NCBI GenBank assembly: GCA_026261815.1
Contig: JAMPIT010000174.1
Location: forward strand, 1,426,001 to 1,490,000
DNA: 64,000 nt
DNA from: Monarcha castaneiventris obscurior
Taxonomy: Eukaryota > Chordata > Aves > Passeriformes > Monarchidae
Direction of reading: 5' to 3'
Shown here in pieces: positions 25,695 to 38,539 of the stretch; position 1 is the first letter of the stretch; each line of letters begins with the position of its first letter. Made by a program: the position numbers and the translations under genes. The notes beneath the pieces were generated by a model. It was not told the origin of the DNA, ran no database searches, and was given only the letters and a program-made list of their open reading frames with translations.

Positions 25695-27960
25695 TTTAGG
25701 TTACCTTACTTAAATTTGGAATGAAATCACTATCTCGAAGCTTTTAGAACAGAAACTTGGTTTGTGGCCATAGTGCTAAATTATGAGGTACTCAAGCAAA
25801 TTCAATATCTCTGCTGGACTTTTCCACACATGGTTTACTTATGCAAACAAAAGCTATGGATATGACCTGTTTGTTCAAGATATTTGTATGGAAGCAAGAG
25901 GGAGAAAAATAGAGATTAAAGAATTATGCTTCAAAATATTAGATATTAAAACCCATAATAATTTAAATTCTATGAAATACTTTTTTATAAAATGGTAAGA
26001 TACTTCTGAATTTTGTCTCTTAAAGGCAACCAAAGAATTTGGCTGTACTTTGTTGTGCTTTTAGGGCCATCACAGTTAGATGTAAAACTATAATCTCAAA
26101 GATGCAATAATTTGATTTTTTTTTTTCATGAAAAAGGGACTGAAGTACTTTTATTCACTAAATTAGGAGCAATTCCAATGTAATAATGAATTCAGTAAAG
26201 ATCTTTTCCAAGAGCTGGTTTGGTATGTCCCAGATGAGATGTTCAATGAGATTCCCAAATAAAACCTAAGGGTCTTAAAATGAACTACAAATCCATACTT
26301 TATTATAAAATTAATTTTAAAATTTTTAACAGAGAAAACTCAAATTGGCAATTTAAGGTACTTCACAAGCCTGGTTTATTCCAGTTTTCTCCTGCCCATT
26401 GTAAGCTTGTGTGATTGATTTTAATCAGCCTTCTTGGCTGCAGCAAACTTTGAACAAGCTTTTTTCACAGTGGAGTGTTTATTTTTTTTGATTTTTTTTT
26501 TTCCCTGGAGAGGCTGGAGGCTTGTGTGGTGGGTTTTTTCTTTCTTTTTTTTTTTAATTTTTAAGGGGTTTTTGTGTATGTGCGTGATTTTTCTTTTTGT
26601 TTCCTTGGTTTTTTTTTTTTTGTTGTTGTTGAATATTCTGACTACCAATTGCCTTGCTTGCTTCTAGAAGTGATAGGATTTAGACATGTTAATGCTGTGG
26701 TGTTAAGGATGCATTGGCTTCCTACATCCCAGGAACTTTTTGTAACCTCCTGTTTTCAGAGATACATGGCATGGAGTCAAGCAGCTCTTCTGTAGTTCTT
26801 TGAATTCAAAATTCTTCTGCAGTCCTTTCACTAGCTTGGCATTGTGTTCAGGAACACTTGCCTGTGTTGTCACTTGTTCAAGAAGGTGCATAAGAACTTG
26901 TTTTTTAATATGCAAATATTTTATTGTTTTCTAAATGGTCTTTTCCTTTTCTTTTGGCTCTTTTTTATGTTATTTGAATGTAAAGGTGAATTTTCCAAAA
27001 TGCGGGATGAAGGAAAGCAGACAGGAAAGGTTCTTAGAATTGTATTTCACAATCCTTGACTATTTTGATGCTTGTGTTATTGTGTCTTTTGAAACAGAAG
27101 TTTGCCTTTATTTACAAGTCTTCTGAAATTGCTTCAGTTTTCTTTATATTTCAGCTAATAAATTAAGCATCCCTACTTTCCCCAACCTGTCTCTTATGAG
27201 ACTTTCCATATATGTAATATAAGTGCAAGCAATTTTGCTGTCTCCCACTGTTTGCTAAATGTATTCAGTGCTTGAATCAATATTGAAGTTTGCTATGAAC
27301 AGTTGAGGTCAAATCTATGATAAATTATCTTTTCATCAGTGTTATTAAATGTAGCACTCAGACTATTTGCCAATTAATATGCTGTCATCTTGGAGGAATT
27401 TTTGTGAAACTGGATTACACTTGCAAAAAGAATTCCTGTCATTTCTTCAGGATGTAGAAAATTACATTTAGGATTAATCTTTTCTCTCCACTTCCTTCCC
27501 CTCCCCCAACAACTTTTTTCCTTTCTCCTCCTTCTCTGTTGATATACTCATTATTTTCTGAATGAATGCCAACACCGTAGCAGATTTTTCAAAGACTCTC
27601 ATCGTAGCAGACATTTTGAGCTATGGCTTTGACAGATTGCACATTTTGAAAGTGCGATACTGTAGCAAGCTTTTTAGTAAATTTGGCAGACTACATACTG
27701 TCTTGAAATCCACTGATGAAAAGTGAAAAATCTATTAGATGTAGGTTGGCAGGATACATGTGACCTGCTGACAGGCTGTGCACATTTTTTATTCAATTCT
27801 AGGAGCAAGGAATCCAATTCTCAGGGGTTTATGAAGAATTTCAGTAAATGTCACTTACAGAATGAAAAAACATCTTGGAAGAATTAGATTGTAGGAGATG
27901 ACAAAAAAAAGTGTTGCAAAAGTCTTTGTCTTACATACAGGGATTTTACTGAAATTATAA
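25695..27960. other. Anonymous sequence with long T-rich low-complexity tract
   Basis: About 26455-26630 is a T-rich tract with repeated T8-T12 runs and GTT repeats. Frames crossing it encode Phe/Leu-rich or Lys-rich peptides that merely reflect the low complexity. Nothing else is recognised. Confidence 0.5.
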
Positions 27961-27961
27961 C

Positions 27962-29019
27962 TGCTGAGTTAAGAACTTGCAGGACAGCTGGGTCCAGAGA
28001 GTGGTGGTGAATGGTGCTGCATCCAGCTGGCAACCAGTCACCAGTGGTGTTCCCCAGGAATCTCTGTATCTGTGTAGGGCCCATTCCTATTTAATATCTT
28101 TATGGATGATCTAGATGAGGGGATCGAGTGTACCATTAACAATTTTGTGGATGACACCAAGCTGGGGGGAGTGTTGATCTGCTGGAGGGTAGGAGGGCTC
28201 TGCAGAGGGACTTGGGCAGGCTGGATTGATGGGCCAAATCCAACAATATGAGATTTAACAGGACCACGTGCTGGGTCCTGCACTTTGGCCCAAACAACCC
28301 CGTGCAGTGCTAAGGCTGGGGACAGAGTGACTGGATGGTGACTAGAGAGGGACCTGGGGGTGCTGATTGATAGCAGCTGAATATGAGCCAGTGTGTGCCC
28401 ACCAGGCCAAGAAGGCCAATGGCATCCTGATCTGTATCAGGAATAGTATGGCCAGTAGGACCAGGGAGGGGCTGCTTCTCCTGTACTCAGCACTGGTTAG
28501 GCAGCAGCTTGAGTAGTGTGTTCAGTTCTGGGCCCCTCCATTTAGGAAGGATGTTGAGATGGTGCAGCACGTCCAGAGACAGACAACAAGGCTGGTGAAG
28601 GATCTGGAGCACAAGTGTGATGAGGAGAGGCTGAGAGAACTGGGGTTGTTTAGCCTGGAGAAGAGAAGGCTCAGGGGAGACCTTATCACAGTCTACAGCT
28701 GCCTGGAAGAAGGTTATAGTCAGATGAGTGTTGGTCTTTTCCTCCAGGCAACCAGTAACAGGACAAGAGGACACAGTCTTAAGATGCACAGGGGGAGGTT
28801 TAGGCCTAGTAGAAAGGACTTCTTCACAGAAAGGGTGATTGGGCATTGGAATAGGCTGCCCAGGGAGTGGGGGGGTCACTGTCCCTAGAGGTGTTTAAGG
28901 AAAGATTGGGTATGTCGCTCAGTGCCATGGTCTGGTTGACAAGGTGGTATGAGGTCATAGGTAGGACTCAATGATCTCAAAGGTCGTTTCCAACCCAACT
29001 GATTCTGTGATTCTGTGAT
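27962..29019 (+). mobile_element. CR1 LINE, 5'-truncated copy with reverse-transcriptase C-terminal half
   Basis: The copy opens in ORF2 with CCAGAGAGTGGTGGTGAATGG and GTGTTCCCCAGGAATCTC (the 'GVPQGS' region). It then runs through TTGTGGATGACACCAAGCTG, which encodes a VDDTKL version of the RT catalytic FADD block. A 109-codon open piece (28559-28888) gives the CR1 ORF2 C-terminus with LEHKCDEERLRELGLFSLEK and HWNRLPREW. The 3' end is the diagnostic CR1 tail, ATTCTGTGATTCTGTGA (29002-29018). CR1 copies insert by target-primed reverse transcription and are usually 5'-truncated, as here. Frameshifts and stops make it inactive. Confidence 0.9.
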
Positions 29020-32000
29020 CTGATTGGTAGAGAATAGATAGGAACCACAATAGAAATACATATTTTATGGTACTAAAGAGCTGCTTTGATTATGTCCTGT
29101 TCTTGAAGAAAATTTTCAAACAGGAAATCCTTTTATTTTCCAGTGCTTAAAATATAGGCTTGCACTTGCAGTTTTGACTCTCCATTTTTGATGTTGGGGC
29201 TTGGATACTCAGCATTCCATGACAGTTCTGCAGGAAAGAGCTCATCTTCCACAACCAGAAGGGGTTTTACAACAGTCTATTTGCAGGCAGAATGCTGCTC
29301 TGAGGAAAGTCCTTTGTGGCTTTGAAATCTTTTACCCTTGGTGGCTTCTCAAAAGGTGTATCTGTTATCCATGGTCTTGTACGAAAGGGAATTGAAGTTA
29401 ATGCCCAGTGCATACAGACACAGGAAGTGCCCTGTGTGTGCCTGTGGTTAACCTGCGGTATCATGAGTTTAGTTTGAATACTCAGGTCATCAATTTGGCA
29501 GAAGGGTGACAGGACCCTCCTCTGCATCCTTGACTTCATATTTTCACCTCACCTCCACCTTTGTACTGGAATTGCCTTTTGGCAGCCTACAGTTAGTTGA
29601 GTCAAACTGCTAATATAGCTAAAAACTAATAATAGCACAAAAAAGAAAAGAAGTTATTCCAGGGCTGGATTGGGAGGCTCAGTGGGCACGTGGGTAGTAG
29701 TACTTGTGCAAGAAGAGAAGGAAATATGCGATTAGGGCAGGCAAAGGGTGGAACTACATTTTTGGTAGTGGCTTAACTTTCCAGGTTTCTTTAATTCTGT
29801 TACCTGTACTCATCAGAGAAATAATTGTCTTCCTAGTTCTTACCAAAATTGTTATAGGACTTAAGATGATATTCAAATAATCATCTGTAAAAGTGGAGAC
29901 ATCTACGTTGCACTTCATTGAAGTGTAAGTGCATTTTAATGGTTGCCATAGAATTCCTACCTTGGATGATAATAATAGTGGAATATTAAAATAGATCTTA
30001 CCAAAACAGATAAATTGTCTGTCATGTTTTCTGTCTTGTATGTGTTTGGGACTTCCACCTTTTTTGCATTTCAATAAGAATGGACTGTTCTGTTGTTTTA
30101 ATATGCTGTATTTCCATTGAAAATATGTAGCCTCAGCACTGACCCTGTTGTGATATGCTAGCAAAAAAAGACTTACAAAACATTACTTATTACTTTATGA
30201 TTAAAATTTGCAGACAGGATAAAGAAGATGTATTTCCTTTCTTTGCAAGTTTTAGGGATATTAAACTGGAAAGAGGATTGATAATGAAATGATGAAACAG
30301 ACTCTTTAACAAGAAAAAGAACTATAAAAATTTTTAGAACTCCAAAGTACTGATTTTGGAGTCCGTAACTTGGGTTTTAGTATTTGAAGCCGATTCCTAC
30401 TTCTAATACTAATTTTGTGTCTCAAAATATGAAATAATGAATGCATTTCTCAGATGAGAAACAGGGTGTAGGAATTATGATTCCTAGCAAATTCTCTAAG
30501 TTAAAGCCTTGGGCTCTTCTTTTTAAGACTTGACTGTTTTAGGGAGATTTATTCTGTTTGTGAAAGACCAGTGCTGGCACTGAAGATAGTGCATAACTTA
30601 AAATGTCACAGGACATTGCAGATAGAAGTGTCCTAAGGGACTGGAGGTGTTTATAGTTTCTCTGAGTGAGTGAGGATGTAAAAGAGAGAAATTACAGACT
30701 TTCAAAGAATCTCAGCCATGAGAAAAGGATCTGAAGATGCAAGGAAAAATAGGTGATGTGGAAAGGTGGTCAGATTGCCCAGCTGCCCGCTGATATGTGA
30801 AGTCCCCTTGCCAGCACAGATGTCCTCCCATCTCACCCCAACCCTGCATCAGAGCTGCTTGACGAACATGGGTCAGGCAGCCTGGTGCTGATTTCTGAGC
30901 ACACTGGAGAAATAAAATTAAAAATAGATGATACAGAAGTAAAGAGGATGGGGGCAAGGGATGTCGGGAAATAAAGATAAGGAGACAATGCTAGTAGGGA
31001 ATTTGGAGACACTGGGGTAAAGTGAAAGGACTATGCATGTAAGAGCAGAGAAGGAAGTATTTTGGCATCCTTCACCTTGAAACACAGAGGTGTCTGAATT
31101 GTGGATAACTGTACAGAGGTTATAGAGATACTAAAGTGGTTGGATTCATAAGGTTTGGCCTGAAAGGGTAGATGGTAGCACACAATCACCTATAAAAATC
31201 AAGATGGAATTTCCTTCTATTATTTGTGTCATAAATGAGGTATTTATAAAGAGTTAAGGTGATATTTTATGTTTGCTATAAACAGCATAGTATTTTTCTC
31301 TGAACCTTCAGTGTATTCTGTTGTGAAGGGCAGCATATCAGACAAAATACAACATTTTTTGTTTTGCTCCTCTATGTCAGCTCCCAGTTTAAGTATTAAT
31401 TTAGAATAATGTACCACCCATCAATCACAACTTCCATGTCTTCATACTTTCCTTTGTTGTCATCTTCAGACTTAAACTAGCATGTTCCAAATATGTGTCA
31501 GTCTTTAATCGGTGTAGCCAGAATGGCATCCAACCTTTTGCAAGTTCTAGTGTACTTCTTCTGAATGACATCTGATCTGTCAAATTCACACCTCCTGAAA
31601 ATGTGAAGATGTAGGCAACAGGGTTAGTATAAGAATTATGTAATTGTGAAACAAAAATGTATAAATGCTTTTCAGTAAATTCTTTTTCTTAACACCATAT
31701 GTAATAATACTGTCATTTCATCATTTGTATTAAATGTCTATTAAAAAAATGTAGTTCCCCAAATTAAAATAATTCTCCCAATATAAATACATAAAATTAT
31801 CATCCTTAGACCTGAAAGCGTTATCTTTGGGAAAAATAAAGCCACATTTATTGCAGGTCCTTATTTGTAAGGAACAAGATAATAGTGAACAGTAGGGTTG
31901 ACTTTCAAAAGGAGAAAAAGAAAATCCACAGATTTCATACCAGTGGTCCCTGTTGCTTTCCTCCTTTTTCTTTTTCTTTTTTTAAAATTTTGTTTCCTCT

Positions 32001-32460
32001 TTGAATGCACAATAATAAATTTTACTGAGCTATGAAACTACTTTCTTCAGACCACGGGGGAGGAATTGACATTCTTGCAGATGCATGTGATCAAGCTACT
32101 TACAGAAAGAACTGAAAATTCCTTGTCAGCTGCATGCATTTGTATTATATTCAAATGTACAATATCTTTGGACTAATCAGTTTTGCCCTTGTATGACATA
32201 TACAGAGGCATCTCTGCACCAAAATATATTAGGGGCTGAGATGAAGTAGGCATCCACAAGTTACTAAGGCCTAAAATTGCCATGTGAACTGTTCACTTGC
32301 TCTCAGGTCACTGTTCAGAAATATGAAGTCCCTATTCAAGGCCTGTTATGTCTCAGTGACAGATGTGAGTAAATTATGCATAAGTCCTTGGAAGAGCTTG
32401 ATTTGTCAAGCAAATGAAAGACATACTGAAGATGATGAGTTCAGTTTATATTAAAGGAAC
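29020..32460. other. Anonymous AT-rich sequence
   Basis: No repeat family is recognised. Minus-strand frames at 29267-29539 and 29754-30164 are open and contain splice-donor-like GTAAGA sites, but there is no coherent exon structure, so I leave them unassigned. Confidence 0.4.
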
Positions 32461-32464
32461 ACTG

Positions 32465-32535
32465 ACTCCTGAGTAGCACAATGGTTAGAGTACTTACTCA
32501 GCAGTGGTAAACCCAGGACCAAAATAATAACTTTT
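32465..32535 (+). mobile_element. Possible tRNA-derived SINE relic
   Basis: An A-box-like segment, GTAGCACAATGGTTAGAGTA (about 32473-32492), resembles the start of MIR-type SINEs (AGCATAGTGGTTAAGAGCA). It is followed by a degenerate AAACCCAGGACC instead of a clear B box. Only about 70 bases match, with no clear ends. An ancient SINE fragment is the best guess, and chance similarity is the alternative. Confidence 0.3.
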
Positions 32536-32539
32536 GTTG

Positions 32540-35500
32540 AAGAGACATGAATCCTCCTGAACTCTCACTTCACCAAAGAATGCCATGGCCTGTATCGGTT
32601 CAAGCAAATCTAAGCTGGCAGGGTGAACAATTTCACCTGTGACAAAGGGTACTGAAAGAATGATCAGCTTGAGACATCACAGAAAAACAAGTAGGAACTG
32701 ACGTATGGACGCTCATGGGAATGTTAGAGAATGAGGAAAAGGGATACTGCTGGTGTTGCCTATGTGTTCTGTGTTAAGGACTTATTGAAGGGGTGCATCA
32801 GCAGCACTGGAAAACAGGATCACACCCTACAACAGCAAATCCACAAAGAAATTATTTGGTGTTATTAGTATAAAAATGCCACTTGAAACATTTACTTATT
32901 CATTTACATGACTTTTGTCCTAATCAGAAGCCCTCTGAATTTGATGAGCTTTTCCATTTACTTTTACAGTGCAGACTTAGGCTGTAAATTTAAAATTGCC
33001 TCTGCCTTTCTCAAAGAAGCATTGTATTACATTTCAAACAATGTTTACTGGTGATGATATGAGTTGTCATTTTGATTACAAAAAGGGGATCTGCAGGGAG
33101 TTGCTAATAGTAACTCTAATAGAGTCAAACCATAAAAGACTTGAAGGACTCAATATAAATTATAACTGTGCTTTAATTTACAATTGTTGTCTTACAAAGT
33201 GTTCTCTGAGGAATCTTTTAAAAATAAGTCATCCATGCATCTATTTTTAAAGGAAAAGGGACTCTGGCAGAATGAAACATTGCATTGTACCTGTGGACAG
33301 TAACAAATATTCAGATTATTTTCTTTTAATAATACAGTGCAAAATAAAATATTTAAACTACCAAATAAGACATTTAAAATTCAAGGGCTGTGAGTTGGAT
33401 TCTTTTTCTAAGCAAAATGTGGTCTCTTCCTTTATTGCATCTGAGAGCAATACCATATTAACCCCAGGCAGCATCAGCCATAAAGTTAAAGTGACAGCAC
33501 TATGTTCCTCAAGGGAGAACGTGAAGATGCTTCTTACATTTGCATCAAAGATCAAAGCACAGTTTGGGATAGGTGCTGACTGAATGTACAAAATTCAAAG
33601 GATATTTAAGGCTAATAGCTCTAATTGGTAGTTCACCAGACTGATTTAGTGGCAGAATTAGAATTTCATACAACATATCATAAAGAAAGGAGTCTCTTGT
33701 AGCTCAGACTAAACAAAAATATCATTTCAACCAAACATTTACGTGCTTTTTTGCTATCTACTATGGAATAAGATTAAGACCAGGATTTTTTTGCTGTTTT
33801 TGGTTTGTTAGGGGTTTTTTTTTTGTCAATATATAATACTTCTCACCTTTCAAAACAGTAACAGCAGTTTAAGACTATAAAAGTAATTTTCAGAGTGTAG
33901 CAAGAAGACATATGTATTATCAGATAAGTGGTAATTTGTCATTAATTAAGTCCTCTTCCTTTGTGTATGGCAGGAATAGGAAAATCAGATCCTGTCCATA
34001 GCTCATTAATAGTGGTCTGAGTCCTTGGGCAACAGGAGTGCTTGCTGCAGTCTGTCATCCTGACTTCTCCCTTTCTCTCCATGCACTAAGCAATATTTAG
34101 ACTGCAATCAGAAAATCATGCTGTTTTAAATCATCCTATTATCATATTTATTTCTTGAATTTCATTCCTGTGGTGAATTTAACTATCTGCTATTTTATGT
34201 AATTTCTTATATAAAGCCTCAATTTCAGAGGTTCTACAGCTAGAAATAAAACGCTTAAAACCACATGCAGTAGCATGGTTAAAATGACCCTTTGTTCCCA
34301 TCTGCTGCTTACGCAATTTGAAATTATGTATGCGGGAAGTAAGGCTATTTAATACTCTGTGAATTTGAACAGAAGATTGATCCAAAGTGATATTATATTT
34401 TTCCTGTAATTGTAATGCATAAAGAAAAAAAAGAAGTTCAATGACTTCTTTGTTTTTACCATAGTTTGAAATTTGTCTTTTAAAATTAAAAAAAAAAATC
34501 GGCTTAGAGAAGTGAAAAGGTATCAGTTGCAACCAGAATGTAAGAACTGTAATATAATATATCTAAAAACTTATTTGTCTTTCTCTGTTGACTAACATCT
34601 GATTTGCCTTTTTCTATCGGTCAATTTTCCTAAGCTCTGAGCTCAAGCCAAGTAATCCTTTAGGGATGGACAGATATGCCTAAAAAGGTAACTTGAAGCC
34701 AGATGGCCCTGGGGATGTTGTGAAATTAGTATGTGTTTCAAAAGAGAAGCCCAAATAAAAAGAAAAAAGGTGCATGTTTTGCACTACTCTTTGAGTTGGC
34801 ATACCCAGTCTGGCAGTACTGAGCTGCTTAGGCATTTTGAAGGTGGACAAATGAAATTACACATGCAATGAGCTGGGATCCTTGGTCTACAAGGTTTTCC
34901 AAATGTATCTTGAAACAAAAGGGATATTTTTCGTATTGAATCAATTTAGTTTTCCCTGTAGAAACAATAAGCCCATGGTAAAATATGAGATTGGTGTGGA
35001 GTGGCAGCAGTATAAAGCAATCTCATACCTGACCTGAGTATTCAGTAAAGGGGTTATTCTGAGAGACTTGAGATGTCCAACAGAGCAGTCCTCATTTCTA
35101 GCCATTTCTCTGCAGTTCTGGAAGCGGCTGTTTCCATATCTCAACATAGTCTATGTGATACATTGCAGCAGGTTTTGAGGGTAAACACTGGATGCTAAAT
35201 CATGAACACTAAAAATATGATGGCAGAAAACAATAGTTTTTGGATCTTTCTTGCTCACCTCATTAAAAGCTGCACAGATACTGGAACATTGATCTTAGGG
35301 GAGAACTGAAGGTGTGCATGAATCTTTTAATTAACAATTAAAAAGAAAAATTATTCTCTTTGTACATATCAGCTTATTCTTAACAGGGTGATCAAAATTA
35401 TATGCAAAGCACAAAAAAAAAAAGCAATTCTGAAAGCTGGCACAGCATGTTATACCTGTGGTTAGATTTCAGACATTTTCTGTATGCAATTAAAATATAT

Positions 35501-35720
35501 TTTATCTCTGTACAAGAGCTTATTTAAGAAGTGCAACATGAAGAAATTATTTGAGGAATCTGACTTACCATATTCTTATGCATTTAGTAATCTTTGAAAG
35601 ATTCCCATTAAAATGAGTGTTTGGAATCAACAATAGTTTTGCCTATTTTTAAAATTTCCAAATGTAATTGCAATAATGCATTCTAATGTATTTTTGTGGA
35701 AAACCCCAAGTGTTTTTTAT
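32540..35720. other. Anonymous AT-rich sequence
   Basis: No gene or repeat is recognised. Overlapping opposed frames near 33.3-33.6 kb are both open for 77-103 codons, but neither shows a known motif. Confidence 0.45.
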
Positions 35721-35815
35721 CAATTCAATTCAATTCAATTCAATTCAATTCAATTCAATTCAATTCAATTCAATTCAATTCAATTCAATTCAATTCAATT
35801 CAATTCAATTCAATT
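35721..35815 (+). repeat. (CAATT)19 pentanucleotide microsatellite
   Basis: Nineteen uninterrupted CAATT units make up 95 bases, flanked by AT-rich unique sequence. The purity implies recent expansion and probable length polymorphism. There are no spacers, so this is not a CRISPR-like array. Confidence 0.98.
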
Positions 35816-36229
35816 CATCCCAATAAATTTTTACAATAAGAATGTTATTTTTTAAATACTGCCTTTACGAGGATTGTCAGGAAAGAAAGTATTAATGTAA
35901 AACTTGGGAACAGTGCCTTACTATTTATTGATATGAGATGCTCCAAACTTTCTTATAAAATAATAGCTCTTTCCTGATATCATGAATTTCTAGACTCAGT
36001 TATTACTTAGGGATGGATCAGCCACCTGTTACCTTGAATGTCCTTTTTCCTTTTGTCCTTTCAAGGTGACTTTAGGAGTTATGTCTCCAGAAACAGCAGG
36101 CACAGAGAGAAACAAGGAGGAAAGAATATCAGCCAGCCTGTAAATATCTGGGCCATAAGCACAATTTGGTATGTTCCTATGTGCTAACTGTTTGTTAAAT
36201 TTTAGGCACAGCCAGGAGCTAACTTCATC

Positions 36230-36400
36230 TAGTTAATACGTATTAAGGCATATGGCCATGGAAATCAAAATGGTTATGTTTCTCTCCACACCGAGTACAT
36301 TTATTTGCATGAAATAAAAGAAAATCTTTGATCAAAGCCATCTAGACACTTTATTAAGTACGTCTACTGAAGGTACGTTTCCTAATTGTAGCAGCTGTAA
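36230..36400. promoter_or_regulatory. Candidate enhancer: TCF/LEF palindrome, octamer and 14-bp palindrome
   Basis: Within about 105 bases lie a perfect 14-bp palindrome TTAATACGTATTAA (36233-36246), a CATATG E-box (about 36249), a perfect octamer ATTTGCAT (36303-36310), and a perfect 12-bp palindrome CTTTGATCAAAG (36326-36337) that contains a TCF/LEF core on each strand. Two ACGT-containing CpGs (about 36360 and 36376) survive in otherwise CpG-poor DNA. Clustering of developmental factor motifs in gene-poor vertebrate DNA is typical of conserved enhancers. Conservation cannot be tested here. Confidence 0.3.
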
Positions 36401-37854
36401 TGAAATCTTAGGCTAAGAAAGTGACTGTGGAGAGTTTAAGCTCCATATCTGCTGAATGCCTACTTGTAGTTTAAGAGGAGAATTCAATTCACAGCTGTCA
36501 CATATGGGCATGTTGGAGTAATATCACAGACCCTTTCTCTTTTTCCTGTCTCTACTACCCCTCAGAATCTAAAAACATTTTATTAACGAAACAAGAAATA
36601 ATAATGAGAAGCTGTCTTAGCATAAGAAATATGGGTCAAAATGCAATAGGGCTTAGATAATTATTTTCAGTAAAGCACACTGGCTGTTTTTGCTCTGAAA
36701 CCACTTATAACTAAGAACTGGCCTCTGTGTGAAGTAGAAGAGCCCTACTGATAGTGGATTGATGTTCTCCATAGGAACGTGAGCTGCAGAGTTTTGGTAA
36801 CAAAAGCGTCTGCTATTATGGCTTTTTTTTCCTTTTATTTTCCTCTGTGTGTGTGTGTCTCAAGAGGCTAGCTGCTAAATTAGAAGCTGTGATTTATATT
36901 CAAATTGGAGATGGAAGAATATCCACTAACTTTAAATTTAATTGCTTATGTTGCTGAGTGGGTTGTGTTTGAGGTATTTGTAGCATTTCAGAGTGATGGT
37001 TCTGCAGCAGACTGATAGAAGACTGCTTGTACCACTTAGAAACTGCATCTTTTGCTCAGAGGGGGAAACTTGAATGTATTGATTTATTCCTATGTTTAGA
37101 ATACAATGAATGAAAATGGTACCTTATGCATTCTGGGATCTATGCCTGAACTGAGCAGACTGGAGAAACCGTAACAAATGCAAGAACAAAGCAGTCTGAT
37201 AGTGATTTAGTTTAAAAAGAGAATGGAAATATCTTTTGTCAGCTGACAGAAGTGTCTGAACACTTAATGATATTAGTTTTGATTCAGTAGAAGAATTATC
37301 CTATGAACAGCAGGGAGGTTAGTTTACTGTTGTTTACTCTTGTCTTTCTTGACTTCTATGGAAAAAATAGGCAAAAGGAGGAATTGAACTTGTTTGAAAA
37401 ATTGAATCAGTTAAAATTGATAGAGTGAATACTTGTCTTATTAAAAGTGTATTTATAGCTCTGTTTCAAATAGGAAAGATGAGAAGCTCATCAAAATGAA
37501 AATGGGGACTTGAATGGATATAATCATGAGGGTGTTCCCTTACATGTATAATTCCATTACATTTTAGATTTAAAGGCGTTTTATGTTGCACATTTTCACT
37601 GTTTGTGGAAATGAGACAAGAAAAACTCCTGTCTGTATTTTGCTCACCAAATTGAATTGGGCAGTAAACAGAAACACGCTCATAAGTTCATTCTGCTGAT
37701 TTGCCTAAAGTTTGTGAATTCAGTAGAGAAGGCTTGTGGTGATGTTTCCACAGACAAGAATGCATATGGCTTACGCTACAGGTAGAAATGGATCTCTTCT
37801 CTGGGTTAACCACATGGTTCATGAAATGGAGGCAAACACTAGAGGAAACTAGAG

Positions 37855-38090
37855 GAGCAGGACGCCTTTACCGGCATTTTTGAACGACTATATGAACGTC
37901 CTTTTAATCTCCGCAGGGATTTGTAAACATGTGCCAGAAATAAACAGCTGACTTAAGGAAGAGAATTCTCCCCTGTGCATCTGCATGGGTTATAGGTTTA
38001 GGGCAGTACCGAGCTGTGGAAATCAATCTTTTGTAATCTCTGCCCTTTATGCTTTACTCAGAGGGCTGCTGTCGCATCTATAAATAATCC
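37855..38090. promoter_or_regulatory. CpG-retaining block in AT-rich DNA, possible conserved element
   Basis: Five CpGs fall within about 50 bases (37863-37913) and more follow near 38009 and 38074, against a background with almost none. The block also contains an acceptor-like CCTTTTAATCTCCGCAG on +, but no downstream frame stays open for long. Retained CpGs suggest an unmethylated or constrained element, or a younger insertion. No family is recognised. Confidence 0.25.
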
Positions 38091-38539
38091 ATTTGTGGAT
38101 CTGTTTGAAGATGAAAGAGGATGGCATGCAAAAAAGCTTTGACGTGCTCTCCAGTTACTTATCCAAAAGTGAATGCACAAAACCTGGGGTGTTTTGGGTT
38201 CACCTTATTGATTTAGATGTTTTTTCCTCTAAAATGCTGTTAATGCAGATTGCATTTTCAAGACAAGGCTTATAGTCTAGGCAAGACTTAAAAATTTATG
38301 TTGTCTATAAAATCCTATCAAAATAAACCTGTCAAAGTCTATCCTGTAAGCAAGGGCCCAGTGTATAGTTGTAACACAAATGAAATATAAAAACCTGCAG
38401 GTAGAGCTGTTTATGTCTGTGTACTGTTGTGGAGGCTGGCGGGCCTGCTGGACAAGGAGTGAAAGGAGTTCTATGGTGGGATAATTCCTAGGTTCCTTTC
38501 CAGCTTATGGTGACTGAAAAAGCTTCTCCCAGAATGCTC

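Noticed and set aside
26421..26667. Phe/Leu-rich + frame and Lys-rich minus frame
   Set aside because: Both derive from a T-rich low-complexity tract. The hydrophobic and basic runs are composition artefacts.
28559..28888. 109-codon + frame as a host gene
   Set aside because: It is the CR1 ORF2 C-terminus inside a truncated LINE.
29267..29539. Minus-strand frame with protein-like text (TRPWITDTPFEKPPR)
   Set aside because: The only splice-bounded part would be about 40 bases with a weak acceptor, and no homology is recognised.
35721..35815. CRISPR-like array
   Set aside because: It has 5-bp units with no spacers in a vertebrate sequence, so it is a microsatellite.
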